Part shown: positions 7,644-16,426 of the stretch, one piece after another | How the letters are laid out: each line of letters starts with the position of its first letter | Position numbering within the stretch: the first letter of the stretch is position 1 | From: Halorubrum sp. BV1 | GTDB lineage: Archaea; Halobacteriota; Halobacteria; Halobacteriales; Haloferacaceae | Direction of reading: 5' to 3' | NCBI RefSeq assembly: GCF_000746205.1 | Contig: NZ_JQKV01000002.1 | Span: 124,001 to 188,000 of the forward strand | DNA length: 64,000 nucleotides | Translations under genes and position numbers: made by a program | The notes under the pieces: generated by a model | Database searches by the model: none | What the model saw: only the letters and a program-made list of their open reading frames with translations | What the model was told of the DNA's origin: nothing

Positions 7644-7673
7644 TCTCGGCCGGTGCATTTCTCGAACGCAGTG
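7644..7673 (+). repeat. tRNA-Gly 3' end plus flank, direct repeat copy B
   Basis: The 30 bases are identical to 7469-7498, 175 bases upstream. The interval 7483-7754 holds these tRNA-end copies and no coding region that I can support, so it looks like a short scar left by repeated integration and excision. Confidence 0.8.
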
Positions 7674-7754
7674 GGGGAACTCACCGAGAGCGTGAACTCA
7701 GAAAGGCGCAGCGGCGAGCGAAGCGAGCCGGACGTCAGTTCTCGCCGTGTTCCG

Positions 7755-7916
7755 TCAGCGTTCGAGTTCGACCGTCAGATCGGTCGCGATCCACGCGTCG
7801 ATGTTTCCCTGCTCTGTGAAGACGGTCCTCTCGGGAGACGAGCGGCTCGCCGCGACGACCGGTCGCTCGTCGGCCGGTCCGTCGCCACTGCGCCCGATCC
7901 GATCTCCAGTGCTCAT
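7755..7916 (-). CDS. Small haloarchaeal protein (DUF7331-like)
   Basis: This 53-residue protein starts at ATG 7916 (MSTGDRIGRSGDG) and ends with NIDAWIATDLTVELER. The C-terminal pattern, a short strand-helix with a conserved Trp and a terminal VELER-like end, resembles small haloarchaeal proteins I associate with DUF7331. It has an unstructured first half, no membrane segment and no cysteine. Codon use and GC match neighbouring host genes. Its function is unknown. Confidence 0.6.
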   Translation of the reverse strand: MSTGDRIGRSGDGPADERPVVAASRSSPERTVFTEQGNIDAWIATDLTVELER

Positions 7917-8084
7917 TGACGGTCTGTCAGCGACCCCCGGGCATATAGGTTTCGGTCAGCCTAAAGTGGGAGAGCGGCGTTTCAAGACAGGGCGGTGTGT
8001 GTCGACACGCATTTTTTCCTTCGAAAGCAGCCATCCACCGGTGTGATCGGAGCATATTAGCCGCCGCTGACCCTTCAGTCGGAC

Positions 8085-9188
8085 ATGACTCAGTCGCTTT
8101 TTACGCCGTTTTCGCTGCGCGGGACCGAATTCCGGAATCGTGTGATGATGTCTCCGATGTGCCAATACTCCGCAGACGACGGGTTCGCGAACGACTGGCA
8201 CCGGATTCACCTAGGGAGCCGCGCCGTCGGCGGGGCGGGCGTCGTGATGACCGAGGCCACCGCCGTCGAGGAGCGGGGCCGGATCACTCCGGGCTGCCTC
8301 GGGATCTGGTCCGACGAGCACGCCGAGGCGCTCGCGCCGACGGTCGAGTTCGTCCGATCGCAGGGAGCGACGCCGGGGATCCAGTTGGCACACGCCGGGC
8401 GAAAGGCGTCACACAGACCCCCTTCGGAGGGAGGAACGCCGATCCCGGCTGACGACGCGGACGGCTGGGAGACCGTCTCCTCGACCGACGATCCGTACCC
8501 GGACGGAGACGAGAGCGAATCGAACGAGCCGGCCGCGACGCGCCGCCTCTCGACCGACGAGATCCCCGACGTGGTCGACGCGTTCGCCGACGCGGCCGCG
8601 CGGTCGATCGACGCCGGCTTCGAGATCGCCGAGGTCCACGCCGCACACGGGTACCTCGTCCACCAGTTCCTCTCGCCGGTCACCAACGACCGCGACGACG
8701 AGTACGGCGGGAGCTTCGAGAACCGAACCCGACTGGTCCGGGAGGTCGTCTCGGCCGTCCGCGACGTCTGGCCCGACGACAAGCCAGTGTTCGTTCGGAT
8801 CTCCGCGACGGACTGGCTCGACGAGCGCGACTCGTGGGACGTCGACGACTCGGTCCGGCTGGCACCCCTGCTCGCCGACGCGGGAGCGGACCTCATCGAC
8901 GTCTCCGGCGGCGGGATCCACCCGGACCAAGAGCTGCCGAACACCGGTCCGGGTTACCAACTCCCCTACGCCGAGGCCATCCGCGAGGGGACAGACGTGC
9001 CGGTGGCCGCGGTCGGAGGGATAACCGAGCCGACCCACGCCGACGCCGTGGTGCGAAACGACCGAGCCGACCTCGTCGCGCTCGGTCGGGAGCTGCTCCG
9101 ACACCCGTACTGGACGCTCGAAGCGGCCCACGAACTCGGCGCGGAAGTCGAGTGGCCGGTGCAGTACCGGCGGGGTCGCTTCGACTGA
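8085..9188 (+). CDS. NADH:flavin oxidoreductase, old yellow enzyme (YqjM type)
   Basis: The 367-residue TIM-barrel flavoenzyme would reduce activated C=C bonds using NAD(P)H via FMN. It carries the YqjM-type Cys26 (MMSPMCQYSADDG), QLAHAGRKAS, and the substrate-binding histidines in HAAHGYLVHQFLSP (about residues 184-197), then DEYGGSFENRTRL, the family signature. A C-terminal FMN-phosphate loop (PVAAVGGI, then LGRELLRHPYW) is present. A TATA-like catatta lies about 28 bases before the ATG, consistent with a leaderless transcript. It stands alone. Confidence 0.93.
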   Translation: MTQSLFTPFSLRGTEFRNRVMMSPMCQYSADDGFANDWHRIHLGSRAVGGAGVVMTEATAVEERGRITPGCLGIWSDEHAEALAPTVEFVRSQGATPGIQLAHAGRKASHRPPSEGGTPIPADDADGWETVSSTDDPYPDGDESESNEPAATRRLSTDEIPDVVDAFADAAARSIDAGFEIAEVHAAHGYLVHQFLSPVTNDRDDEYGGSFENRTRLVREVVSAVRDVWPDDKPVFVRISATDWLDERDSWDVDDSVRLAPLLADAGADLIDVSGGGIHPDQELPNTGPGYQLPYAEAIREGTDVPVAAVGGITEPTHADAVVRNDRADLVALGRELLRHPYWTLEAAHELGAEVEWPVQYRRGRFD

Positions 9189-9219
9189 TCCCGGCGGCCC
9201 TCAGCGTCAGGCGGGTCGC

Positions 9220-9576
9220 TCAGAAGGTGATGACCTCGTAGTCCTCGTCGACCAAGTCCCGAATGCTCGGGTGGCCGTCGTGGTCGTCGAGCATCGACAC
9301 GCCGGCGTCGTCGACGGCGTCTTCGACGCCGAACGCGCCGGAACAGTAGTCACAGACGGACACCTCGTCTCGGAGCGACCGATAGAGGGCGTGGTAGTCG
9401 TGAGACTCGTCTTCCAGTTCCGGGATCCACGTCGTTCCCGCGCCGTCGAATAGCAGTTCGAGTTCGTCCTCGTCGTTCTCGGCGAACTCCGTCGCGGCCT
9501 GAAGCGCGTTCACGACGCGGCCGAGACTCTCGTGACCTTCCGTACCAGCCAAGACGACTATCGCTGCGTTTGCCAT
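9220..9576 (-). CDS. DsrE/DsrF-like family protein
   Basis: The 118-residue protein begins MANAAIVVLAGTEGHESLGRV, the beta-loop-alpha start of DsrE-fold proteins, and includes LLFDGAGTTWIPEL and SVCDYCSGAFGV. The CDYC pair lies near the position of the sulfur-carrying cysteine in DsrE homologues, so a sulfur-relay or redox role is possible but unproven. I chose ATG 9576 because a TATA-like actatac lies about 27 bases before it; an upstream in-frame extension to 9642 has no family character. Confidence 0.8.
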   Translation of the reverse strand: MANAAIVVLAGTEGHESLGRVVNALQAATEFAENDEDELELLFDGAGTTWIPELEDESHDYHALYRSLRDEVSVCDYCSGAFGVEDAVDDAGVSMLDDHDGHPSIRDLVDEDYEVITF

Positions 9577-9720
9577 TACGACAGCCGGTAGCGGCCTCGC
9601 TCGTATAGTGGTCGTGCGGTCGTGCGCACAGAGCGCGGCCACGACGCAAGGTTATATACGCGTCCGACCGCGCTCCGCGCCCAGCCGGGGTTTTTGGTCA
9701 TTCGCCGCCTACGAGCGGGT

Positions 9721-10548
9721 ATGAGTGCCCGCGACCGCCGAGACGACGACATTGAAGACCGGCTTGACGAGCTTGCGGACGTGCTGTCCGACCTCCGTCG
9801 GGACCTCCGCGAGACCGAGCGCGACCGGCGCGGACCATCGGGAACGCCGCGTCCCCCCCGACTGTCAGAACTCGTGCGGTTCACCGAACAGTACACCATC
9901 CCGACGGTCATCGCCCTGCTGGAGACGACTATCACCTCTCTGGAACTGCTTCAGGGAACCCTGCGGCTGGCCGATCCGGAGCGAAGCGTCGCCGAGGGGG
10001 CCGCGTCGACCGGCGACCGCCTCGCGTCCGTACGCGACGGGGCGACCGCCGGACTCTCGCGGTCGCTCGCGGAGCTACGAACGGCGCTGTCGGAGGCGGA
10101 TCTCCCCGAGGACGCAGCTTCGAAGTCGATCATCGCCGACGCCCGCGACCTCACCGCCGAGATCGAATCGCGGATCGACGAGAACCGACGCGCGGCCGAC
10201 GCGAAGCGCGGTTCGTCGACCGGCAGGGACCGGCGCGAGGGCGACGCGAAGCGCGGTTCGTCGACCGGCAGGGACCGGCGCGAGGGCGACACCGAGAGCG
10301 ACACCGGGAAGCCGGTCCAGATCGACGTGACCGACCCGGACGCCGAGAGCGAGGACGTGGACGACCGCGGCACGGCCGAAGAGGCGTCGACCGGCCCCGA
10401 AGTCGACGTGGAGTCCGAACTGGAGTCGATCAAACGACAGGTGGACGGCGAGGGTGCAGACGAATCGGGAGACGAGGGCGACGTTGAAGGCGGCCGCGCT
10501 TCCGAGACAGACGGGAATACCGGCGAGGACGAGAGCGGGACCGACTGA
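9721..10548 (+). CDS. Haloarchaeal protein with conserved helical N-terminus and disordered acidic tail
   Basis: The 275-residue protein has an N-terminal region (LDELADVLSDLRRDLRETE) that looks like a coiled coil. Then come LVRFTEQYTIPTVIALLETT and ITSLELLQGTLRLADPER, a pair of helices conserved in haloarchaeal homologues I recall as DUF7547. The second half is low-complexity and very acidic, and includes an exact in-frame duplication of 15 residues (KRGSSTGRDRREGDA-type unit). There is no enzyme motif or membrane segment. The ATG at 9721 was chosen over an upstream in-frame one at 9622 because homology-like sequence starts there. Confidence 0.65.
   Translation: MSARDRRDDDIEDRLDELADVLSDLRRDLRETERDRRGPSGTPRPPRLSELVRFTEQYTIPTVIALLETTITSLELLQGTLRLADPERSVAEGAASTGDRLASVRDGATAGLSRSLAELRTALSEADLPEDAASKSIIADARDLTAEIESRIDENRRAADAKRGSSTGRDRREGDAKRGSSTGRDRREGDTESDTGKPVQIDVTDPDAESEDVDDRGTAEEASTGPEVDVESELESIKRQVDGEGADESGDEGDVEGGRASETDGNTGEDESGTD
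10201..10290. repeat. 45-bp perfect tandem duplication inside a coding region
   Basis: Bases 10201-10245 and 10246-10290 are identical. Each encodes the 15-residue unit beginning AKRGSSTGRDRREGD, so the frame is preserved. It lies in the disordered tail of the 9721 gene and is likely recent, because there is no mismatch. Confidence 0.9.
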
Positions 10549-10579
10549 TTCGGGCGCACCGCGAGACCGTCTTCGGAGC

Positions 10580-11329
10580 TTAAAACTCCGCGCCGAGCCG
10601 GCTCGCGACGCGCTCTGCGGAGTCGAGGAGGAGCGTCTCGTCGTCGGTGAACACCTCCAGCGCGACGGTGCCGTCGAACTCCGGGAGATGCGTCTCGACA
10701 TGGCCGTAGTCGACCTCGCCCGCGCCGACCGGAAGGTGGGTGTCGCCGCGGCGGCGCACGTCGTGGCAGTGGAGGTGTGAGACGCGGTCGCCGTGGCGAC
10801 GGAGGAATCGCTGGATCGCCTTGTTTCCGCCCTCCATGTAGGCGTGGCCGACATCGAAACAGATAGGAACGTCGGCGTCCTCGGCGATCTCCGCGAGCAC
10901 GGACAGCTGGAGCCCCTCGTGTTGGTGCCCGACGTTCTCGACGACGACCTCGACGCCGGCGTCGCGGCCGGCGTCGGCGACACGGCGGAGCTGATCGGCG
11001 GCGACCTCGCGGAATTCCACGTCGTCGCGGTCGGCGGACGTGGCGTGGAGGACGGCCTTCGACGCGCCGAGGTCACCGGCCCCGTCCAAGAGCCGCCGCT
11101 GGTACGCGACTATCGCGTCGTTGATCTCAGGTGCGTAGCTCGCGAGCCGCTGACTGTACGGCAGGTGAACGCACAGGTCGCGGCCGCAGAGCGCGTCGGC
11201 GACCCGGTCCGGATCCGCATCCTCTGGTACGAGGGTCGGCTCGCCGAGTCCGAGCTCACAGAAGTCGAACCGATCGGACGACGCAGCGAGCCGGTCGAGG
11301 TCGTCGCCGACGGTGATTCCGATGTCCAT
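10580..11329 (-). CDS. Sugar phosphate isomerase/epimerase (xylose isomerase-like TIM barrel)
   Basis: The 249-residue protein has the alternating strand-helix pattern and metal-site segments of the AP-endonuclease-2/xylose isomerase-like superfamily: DLCVHLPYSQ, EVVVENVGHQHEG (strand-end Glu), PICFDVGHAYM, HLHCHDV and a final GTVALEVF. These Glu/Asp/His positions normally bind divalent metal. The substrate cannot be inferred; such proteins include sugar isomerases and endonuclease IV relatives. It is 249 residues against a usual 250-280. It has no co-transcribed partner. Confidence 0.85.
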   Translation of the reverse strand: MDIGITVGDDLDRLAASSDRFDFCELGLGEPTLVPEDADPDRVADALCGRDLCVHLPYSQRLASYAPEINDAIVAYQRRLLDGAGDLGASKAVLHATSADRDDVEFREVAADQLRRVADAGRDAGVEVVVENVGHQHEGLQLSVLAEIAEDADVPICFDVGHAYMEGGNKAIQRFLRRHGDRVSHLHCHDVRRRGDTHLPVGAGEVDYGHVETHLPEFDGTVALEVFTDDETLLLDSAERVASRLGAEF

Positions 11330-11435
11330 AGCGGCGATGCGGTCTAGGGGTTTGTATAAATGGTGTCACGACCCTCGCGGTCGCCGAGAGCGCTCTCGGC
11401 GGGGCGCGGTCGACGACCGCGAGTGAGTCGCCGCC

Positions 11436-12509
11436 TCAGTCGTCTGCGAGCGGATTGTCGAGATCGATCTCGCCGGCGTCGATCTCGGCTTCGACCTCGC
11501 GGACCGCCGTGACCATGTTCTCGGTCTTGCCGTAGGCGATCTCGCGGGGGAGCAGCTTCAGTCCGCAGTCGGGCGAGATGGTGAGCTTCTCCGGCGGGAC
11601 GACGCGGAGGCCCTGCCGGATGTTCGCTTTGATCTCCTCGACGGGCTCGATTTCGGCGGTGTGGGCGTCGACGACGCCGAGCGCGAGGTCGGGCTCGAAC
11701 TCGGGGTCGGTGAACGTCGGGATCTGCTCGAAGCCGCCGTTACACAGCTCCACGTCGAACTCGTCTATCGGGTAGTCGTTGATTTCGGGGTAGATACGCG
11801 AGTAATCGCCGTAACAGACGTGGAGGCCGATCCGGACCTCCTCGTCTATCCCCGAGACGATGCGTTCGAGCGCCTCGCCGACGATGGCATGGTCCTCCGG
11901 CGTCGTCGCCAGCGCGGGCTCGTCGATCTGGATGTAGCGCGCGCCGGCCTCGACGAGCTTCTCGACCTCCTCGTTGACCAGGTCCGCCAGGTCGTACACG
12001 AGCTCCTCGGTGGAGGGGTACGCCTCGTTGAACGCCCAGAATCCGAGGGTGTACGGCCCTGTGATCGGGACTTTCACCGGCTTCTCGGCGACGTTCGAGG
12101 TAAACTCGAACTCGTCGACGAGCCACGGCTCGTCGTACTCGACTTCCTCGACGACGCTCGGTTTGTCGAAGTAGTTGTGGCCCCACACCTTCACCGGGCC
12201 GTTGAACTCGTAGCCGTCGATGCGGTCGGCGAAGAACTCGACCATCTCGTTGCGGCGCATCTCTCCGTCGACGACCGTGTCGAGCCCGGCGCGCTCGTGC
12301 TCGTGGGTGATGAGCCGACAGGCGTCGTCGTGTGCCTCCGCTAAGTCGCCCTCGTCGAACTTCGAGTCGGGGTCGGAGACGAGCTCGTCCGCGCGGTTCA
12401 GCCACTTGGGCTTCGGATAGGAGCCGACGACGGTGGAGAGGAGGAACGCGTCGTTGGGGTGGTCGTTCGGTCGGAACTGTTCGCGGTTTGCAGACGGGTT
12501 TCGGACCAT
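11436..12509 (-). CDS. metE: Cobalamin-independent methionine synthase, zinc-binding core
   Basis: The 357-residue protein corresponds to the C-terminal catalytic half of MetE and would methylate homocysteine to methionine. Zinc ligands are visible: His and Cys in GLHVCYGDYS, Glu in FDVELCNGG and Cys in SPDCGLKLLPREIAYGK. The start motif LLSTVVGSYPKP is typical of core enzymes. The methyl donor in archaeal core enzymes may be a protein or a pterin other than triglutamyl folate. Its ATG overlaps the stop of the upstream paralogue as TAATG, so the two are probably translated together. Confidence 0.9.
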   Translation of the reverse strand: MVRNPSANREQFRPNDHPNDAFLLSTVVGSYPKPKWLNRADELVSDPDSKFDEGDLAEAHDDACRLITHEHERAGLDTVVDGEMRRNEMVEFFADRIDGYEFNGPVKVWGHNYFDKPSVVEEVEYDEPWLVDEFEFTSNVAEKPVKVPITGPYTLGFWAFNEAYPSTEELVYDLADLVNEEVEKLVEAGARYIQIDEPALATTPEDHAIVGEALERIVSGIDEEVRIGLHVCYGDYSRIYPEINDYPIDEFDVELCNGGFEQIPTFTDPEFEPDLALGVVDAHTAEIEPVEEIKANIRQGLRVVPPEKLTISPDCGLKLLPREIAYGKTENMVTAVREVEAEIDAGEIDLDNPLADD

Positions 12510-13519
12510 TATTCGAGCACCTCCGCGGCGGCGGCGAGGGCAGAAAGCTTCTCGCGGTACTTGTTGGCTGGCAGGTAGAACAGCTCTGTGTTCGGCGTCA
12601 GGTACGTCCGGTCGAACCCCTCGGCCGGGATCTGCGATTCGAACCACTCGACGCGTTCCGCGATTGTCTCCGGCTCCTCGACGAGCGTGTTCTGCCCGTC
12701 GACGAGCCCGAGCGACAGCGAGTCGGTCGAGCCGAACTCCTGGACGTTGTAGACGGTGTCGTCGCGGTCTCCGGCGACAAGATCGAGTCCGAGCGCGTCC
12801 GCGCCCGCCTCGTCGACGAGGTGCGCGTACAGCTTCTCGCCGAGCGCGCCGTAGAACGTCTGGACGACGACGTCGGCGTCGGTCGCGTCGGCGACCGTCG
12901 AAATCGCGTCCGTCGCGGTCGACTCGTCGCCCTCGGCGGGCGGCTCCGTCACCAGCGACGGTTCGAGGAGGAACAGCGTGTCGTGAGCGGGGAACGCCTC
13001 CACCTCGTCGGCGAGGAACTCGGCGATCGCGGCCTGAAAGTCGGCCTCGTCGCCGTAGTGTTCGTCGGTCGCGAGCGCAGCGAGCGAGTACGGGCCGGGG
13101 AGCGTCGCCGCGAGCGACGCGTCGGCCGCGCCGTCGGCGACTAGCTCCTGTGTCGATTCTAGTTCGCGGGCGACATCGCCGGAGAAGCCGAGGTCGGCGA
13201 CCACGCGCGGGTCGCGGTAGAAGTTGTTGTTGTCGTAGTATCGGACGATCCCGCCCGTTTCAACGCTGTCGTGAACCGTCAGCGGGTGCGCGATCATGTC
13301 GTCCCAGCGGCTCTGCCCCTCCGATATCAGGCTGAGGCCAGCGTCCAGTTGATCATCGACGTACTCCGCGCGCACCTCGTCGTACTGCTCGACTATCGCC
13401 TCGCTCTCGTCACCGCTCAACAGGTCTCCCTTCTGGTGGCCCTTGAGGTCCGAGAGCGTCTCTTTCGCCCAGTCCGGGAGCGGATACAATCCCGGCGTGG
13501 CCGCGACTCGTTCGGTCAT
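12509..13519 (-). CDS. MetE-like paralogue without cysteine (probable partner subunit)
   Basis: The 336-residue protein has a MetE barrel layout (AATLPGPYSLAALA, NVQEFGSTDSLSLGLVDGQN, TPNTELFYLPANKYREKL) but no cysteine anywhere, and the SPDCGLKLL zinc segment of its neighbour is replaced by TPNTELFYL. It cannot bind zinc in the MetE manner. By position it resembles the non-catalytic N-terminal half of bacterial MetE, so I infer it supplies a methyl-donor-binding or structural role to the gene it overlaps. The first of two adjacent ATGs is at 13522 and the second at 13519. Confidence 0.8.
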   Translation of the reverse strand: MTERVAATPGLYPLPDWAKETLSDLKGHQKGDLLSGDESEAIVEQYDEVRAEYVDDQLDAGLSLISEGQSRWDDMIAHPLTVHDSVETGGIVRYYDNNNFYRDPRVVADLGFSGDVARELESTQELVADGAADASLAATLPGPYSLAALATDEHYGDEADFQAAIAEFLADEVEAFPAHDTLFLLEPSLVTEPPAEGDESTATDAISTVADATDADVVVQTFYGALGEKLYAHLVDEAGADALGLDLVAGDRDDTVYNVQEFGSTDSLSLGLVDGQNTLVEEPETIAERVEWFESQIPAEGFDRTYLTPNTELFYLPANKYREKLSALAAAAEVLE

Positions 13520-13582
13520 CACCGTTGGTTCGATATGCCGCCGTATAATATTTGCTAATACATTTCATGTCCAACAGTTATT

Positions 13583-14158
13583 CTACGGGCGGCGGAGCGC
13601 GAGCACGGTGAGCGTCTCGAACGGGAACGACTCCTCGACTGCGACGGCGTGCTCGAACCCCGCGTCCTCGACAAGCGAGAGCACCTCGTCGTAGCCGGTC
13701 AGCGAGGAGACCAAGAGGAGGACGACGCCGTCCGGCGCGAGCACGCGACCCACGTCGGCGAGGAACGGTTCGATGAGTTCGCGGCCGGACTCGCCGCCCG
13801 AGAGCGCGTGTTCCATCCAGTCGTCCCACTCGTTGTCCGGGTCGGTCGGGAGGTACGGCGGGTTGAAACACACCGTGTCGAACGCGTCCGTCCGAAACGG
13901 CGAAACGAGGTCGGCGACGACCGCCTCGACGCCCCGGTCGCGGGCCTGCCGAGCGGCGTGTGGGTTGAGGTCGCTGCCGACCACCGCTCCGTCGTGCTCG
14001 TCTGCGATCTGCGCCGCGACCCAGCCCGATCCCGTCCCCACATCAAGCACGCGACCGTGCGCCTCGGCGAGCGCCGCCTCGGCGAGCAGCCCCGAGTCCT
14101 CGGCCGGTTGGTAGACGACGGCGTCGTCGACCCCGCGCCGCTCGGCGAGGTCGGTCAC
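13583..14158 (-). CDS. HemK2/Mtq2-type methyltransferase
   Basis: The 191-residue SAM-dependent enzyme has motif I VLDVGTGSGWVAAQIA, the acidic motif VGSDLNPHAA and the glutamine/adenine-type active site NPPYLPTD. The short length without an N-terminal helical domain matches the archaeal/eukaryotic HemK2 (Mtq2) class, which methylates the GGQ glutamine of release factor aRF1 with help from a Trm112 protein. It begins with GTG, overlapping the stop of mscS by four bases (GTGA). It is the last gene of the run DUF655-ksgA-mscS-hemK2. Confidence 0.87.
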   Translation of the reverse strand: MTDLAERRGVDDAVVYQPAEDSGLLAEAALAEAHGRVLDVGTGSGWVAAQIADEHDGAVVGSDLNPHAARQARDRGVEAVVADLVSPFRTDAFDTVCFNPPYLPTDPDNEWDDWMEHALSGGESGRELIEPFLADVGRVLAPDGVVLLLVSSLTGYDEVLSLVEDAGFEHAVAVEESFPFETLTVLALRRP

Positions 14159-15396
14159 CGCCCTGTCCCTCCGTCGTTGCCCGCACCGACGTTCGCGTCG
14201 CCCGAGCTGTTGGTCCCGTCGTCGCCCGCGTCACTCGCGCCGTCGCCCTCGGCCGTGCCGCCCGAGTCGCTCGCACCGTCGCCGTCCCGCACCGACGCCC
14301 GCCCTTCGACCGAGGCGTCGAGCTGCGGCCCGGTCGCGCCCTCGGCGCGCGCGGAGAGCGTCTGCTGCGGGAAGGGGATCACGACCCCCTCCGCCTCTAA
14401 GGCGGCCTTCATCGCGCTCATCGCGGCGGTCTGCGTGCGCCAGCGCTTCCGCATGCTCGGATTGCGGATCCAGTAGCGGAGGCCGAGGACGACCGCGGAG
14501 TCCGCGAATCGTTTCGTCACGGCGTTCGGCTCCGGCATCTCGGCGACGCCTTCCACCTCCGCGACCGCGCCCTCGAGTAGCTCCGCCGCCCGGTCGATGT
14601 CGGTGTCGTAGTCGACGCCGACCTCGATTTCGATCCGGAGTCGGTTCCGACGCGACCGGTCGACGATCGAGCCGGCGCGCACGTCGTCGTTCGGCAGCGT
14701 GACCATCTCGCCGTCGAACGAGCGGAGTCGCGTGCTCATGATCGATATCTCCGTGACGGTGCCCTCGTGGTCGCCGACCTCGACCCAGTCGCCGACCTCG
14801 AACGGCCGGGAGAACATCAGCACGAACCCGGCCAGCACCGCCCCGAGGGTCTGTCGCGCCGCCATCCCGACCACGATTCCTAAGAATCCCGCGCCGACGA
14901 GGAGTCCGCCGACGTTGTCGGTGAACAGCCCGACGACCACGAGCAGCGCGGCCGTGTACACCGAAAGCTGCGTGAGCCGGAGGATGACCTCCTGCTGATG
15001 GTCGGAGATCGACGCGCTCTCGGCTGCGACCTCGCGGATGACGCCGCCGAGAAAGTCCGTGACGGCGTACGCGATGGCGAGGAGCACGACCGCGAGCACG
15101 ACGTTCGATAGCTGGTCTGCGATCGCCGCCGACCGGACGGCTTCGAGGAGCGCCCCGCTCCGGTCCCACACCCCGATCAGCGCGATCGCGCCGGCGGCCG
15201 TGACGGCGGCGACGCTCGTCGACAACAGCAGCCGCCGAGTCGACGACAGCTCGTCGTCACGCCGCTTCAGCCGCCGGGTGAGATACCGCGCGGCGAGCAC
15301 GACCGCAACGATAAACGTCGACACCGCGAGCCGCTCGGCGTTGCCCGCGAGGACGCTCTGCGGGTCGGTCGCGAGTCCGGAGACGCCGACCGTCAT
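14155..15396 (-). CDS. Small-conductance mechanosensitive channel (MscS family)
   Basis: The 413-residue protein has membrane helices in residues 20-180, then the pore-lining helix and beta domain: AGFLGIVVGMAARQTLGAVLAGF, FSRPFEVGDWVEVGDHEGTV and LPNDDVRAGSIVDRS. These match the MscS core. The C-terminal 80 residues are low-complexity Ser/Gly/Asp. It opens under membrane tension to release solutes. The ATG at 15396 lies four bases after the ksgA stop, so it is probably in the same transcript. Confidence 0.92.
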   Translation of the reverse strand: MTVGVSGLATDPQSVLAGNAERLAVSTFIVAVVLAARYLTRRLKRRDDELSSTRRLLLSTSVAAVTAAGAIALIGVWDRSGALLEAVRSAAIADQLSNVVLAVVLLAIAYAVTDFLGGVIREVAAESASISDHQQEVILRLTQLSVYTAALLVVVGLFTDNVGGLLVGAGFLGIVVGMAARQTLGAVLAGFVLMFSRPFEVGDWVEVGDHEGTVTEISIMSTRLRSFDGEMVTLPNDDVRAGSIVDRSRRNRLRIEIEVGVDYDTDIDRAAELLEGAVAEVEGVAEMPEPNAVTKRFADSAVVLGLRYWIRNPSMRKRWRTQTAAMSAMKAALEAEGVVIPFPQQTLSARAEGATGPQLDASVEGRASVRDGDGASDSGGTAEGDGASDAGDDGTNSSGDANVGAGNDGGTGR

Positions 15397-15400
15397 CCGG

Positions 15401-16306
15401 TTACGCCTCCATCGGCGACCCGTGTTCGCGGGCCAGCTCTGCCAGCGCCGCGAACGCCGCCGGCTCCACGTTTCCGGGTCGCCGTCGGAGCAGATCCTCC
15501 TCGGCGGCGTCGACGACGGCCTCGGGGTCGTCAAGTCCGGAGATGTGGCCGGTGTTTCGGATCGCGTTCCGGACCGTCTTGCGCCGCTGGGTGAAAAGCG
15601 CCTTCACGAACCGGAGGAAGAACGCCTCGTCGCCGACGGCGTAGTCGGGATCTCGCGGCGTACACCGAACGAGGGCGCTCTCGACGGCCGGTTGGGGGTC
15701 GAACGCCTCCTTCGGGACGCGCTCTGTTATCTCTACGTCGGCGTAGTGCTGTGCGGACACGGAGAGCCGACCGTACGCCGACTCGCCCGCCGACGCGACC
15801 ATCCGGTCAGCGAACTCCGCCTGAAACATCAGGACGAGCGGCTTCTTCTCGGGGAGCAGTCGGAAGGCGATCTCGGAGGAGACGCCGTACGGCAAGTTGG
15901 CGACGCAGGCGGTGAAGGGAGGAAGGTCGACGTCAAGCGCGTCGCCCTCGACGACGTCGAGGAGCCCGCCGTCGACGGCTCCCGCGAACTCCTCGCGGAG
16001 GAAGTCGGCGAAGGTCGCGTCGCGTTCGATCACCGAGAGGAACCCGGGATCTGCGCCGTCGCTTCCGCGGCGAGCGACCACGGCCAGCAGGCGGTCGGTG
16101 AGCGCGCCCGCGCCGCCGCCGATCTCCAGAAGGTGATCCGTGTCGGCGTCGTCCGGGAGGTACCCGGGGATCCGGTCGAGGACGCGGTCGTCGACGAGAA
16201 AATGCTGGTCGCGGTCGGGGTTCGCGCGCTCCCCGGCGCGACGCGCGAGGGCGTCGGGGTCGCGGTCCCCGTACGTCCCCTCCGGTCCCGCCGATGTGTC
16301 GGTCAT
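15401..16306 (-). CDS. ksgA: 16S rRNA adenine dimethyltransferase KsgA/Dim1
   Basis: The 301-residue enzyme dimethylates two adjacent adenines in the 3'-terminal helix of 16S rRNA. It shows the N-terminal DQHFLVDDRVLDRI, motif I LLEIGGGAGALTDRLL and the catalytic NLPYGVSSEIAF (motif IV), plus the C-terminal helical segment KALFTQRRKTVRNAI. The length is normal for the family. It is followed within four bases by mscS, and the DUF655 gene precedes it by about 120 bases, an arrangement familiar from other archaea. Confidence 0.95.
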   Translation of the reverse strand: MTDTSAGPEGTYGDRDPDALARRAGERANPDRDQHFLVDDRVLDRIPGYLPDDADTDHLLEIGGGAGALTDRLLAVVARRGSDGADPGFLSVIERDATFADFLREEFAGAVDGGLLDVVEGDALDVDLPPFTACVANLPYGVSSEIAFRLLPEKKPLVLMFQAEFADRMVASAGESAYGRLSVSAQHYADVEITERVPKEAFDPQPAVESALVRCTPRDPDYAVGDEAFFLRFVKALFTQRRKTVRNAIRNTGHISGLDDPEAVVDAAEEDLLRRRPGNVEPAAFAALAELAREHGSPMEA

Positions 16307-16426
16307 GGCCGCGTTACTCCGCCGCTCCGGGTAAAAGTCCCGTTTCGGGGCGTCGTCTCGTGTCGCAGTCGGGGCGTCGTCGCGAGTCGCAGTCGGATCG
16401 GCACCGCGGCTCGATCCTGATCAGGT

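Noticed and set aside
7653..8046. Two plus-strand frames over the small DUF7331-like gene
   Set aside because: Their translations are serine/arginine-rich and one starts inside a tRNA-end repeat; the minus-strand 53-residue frame reads as a better protein.
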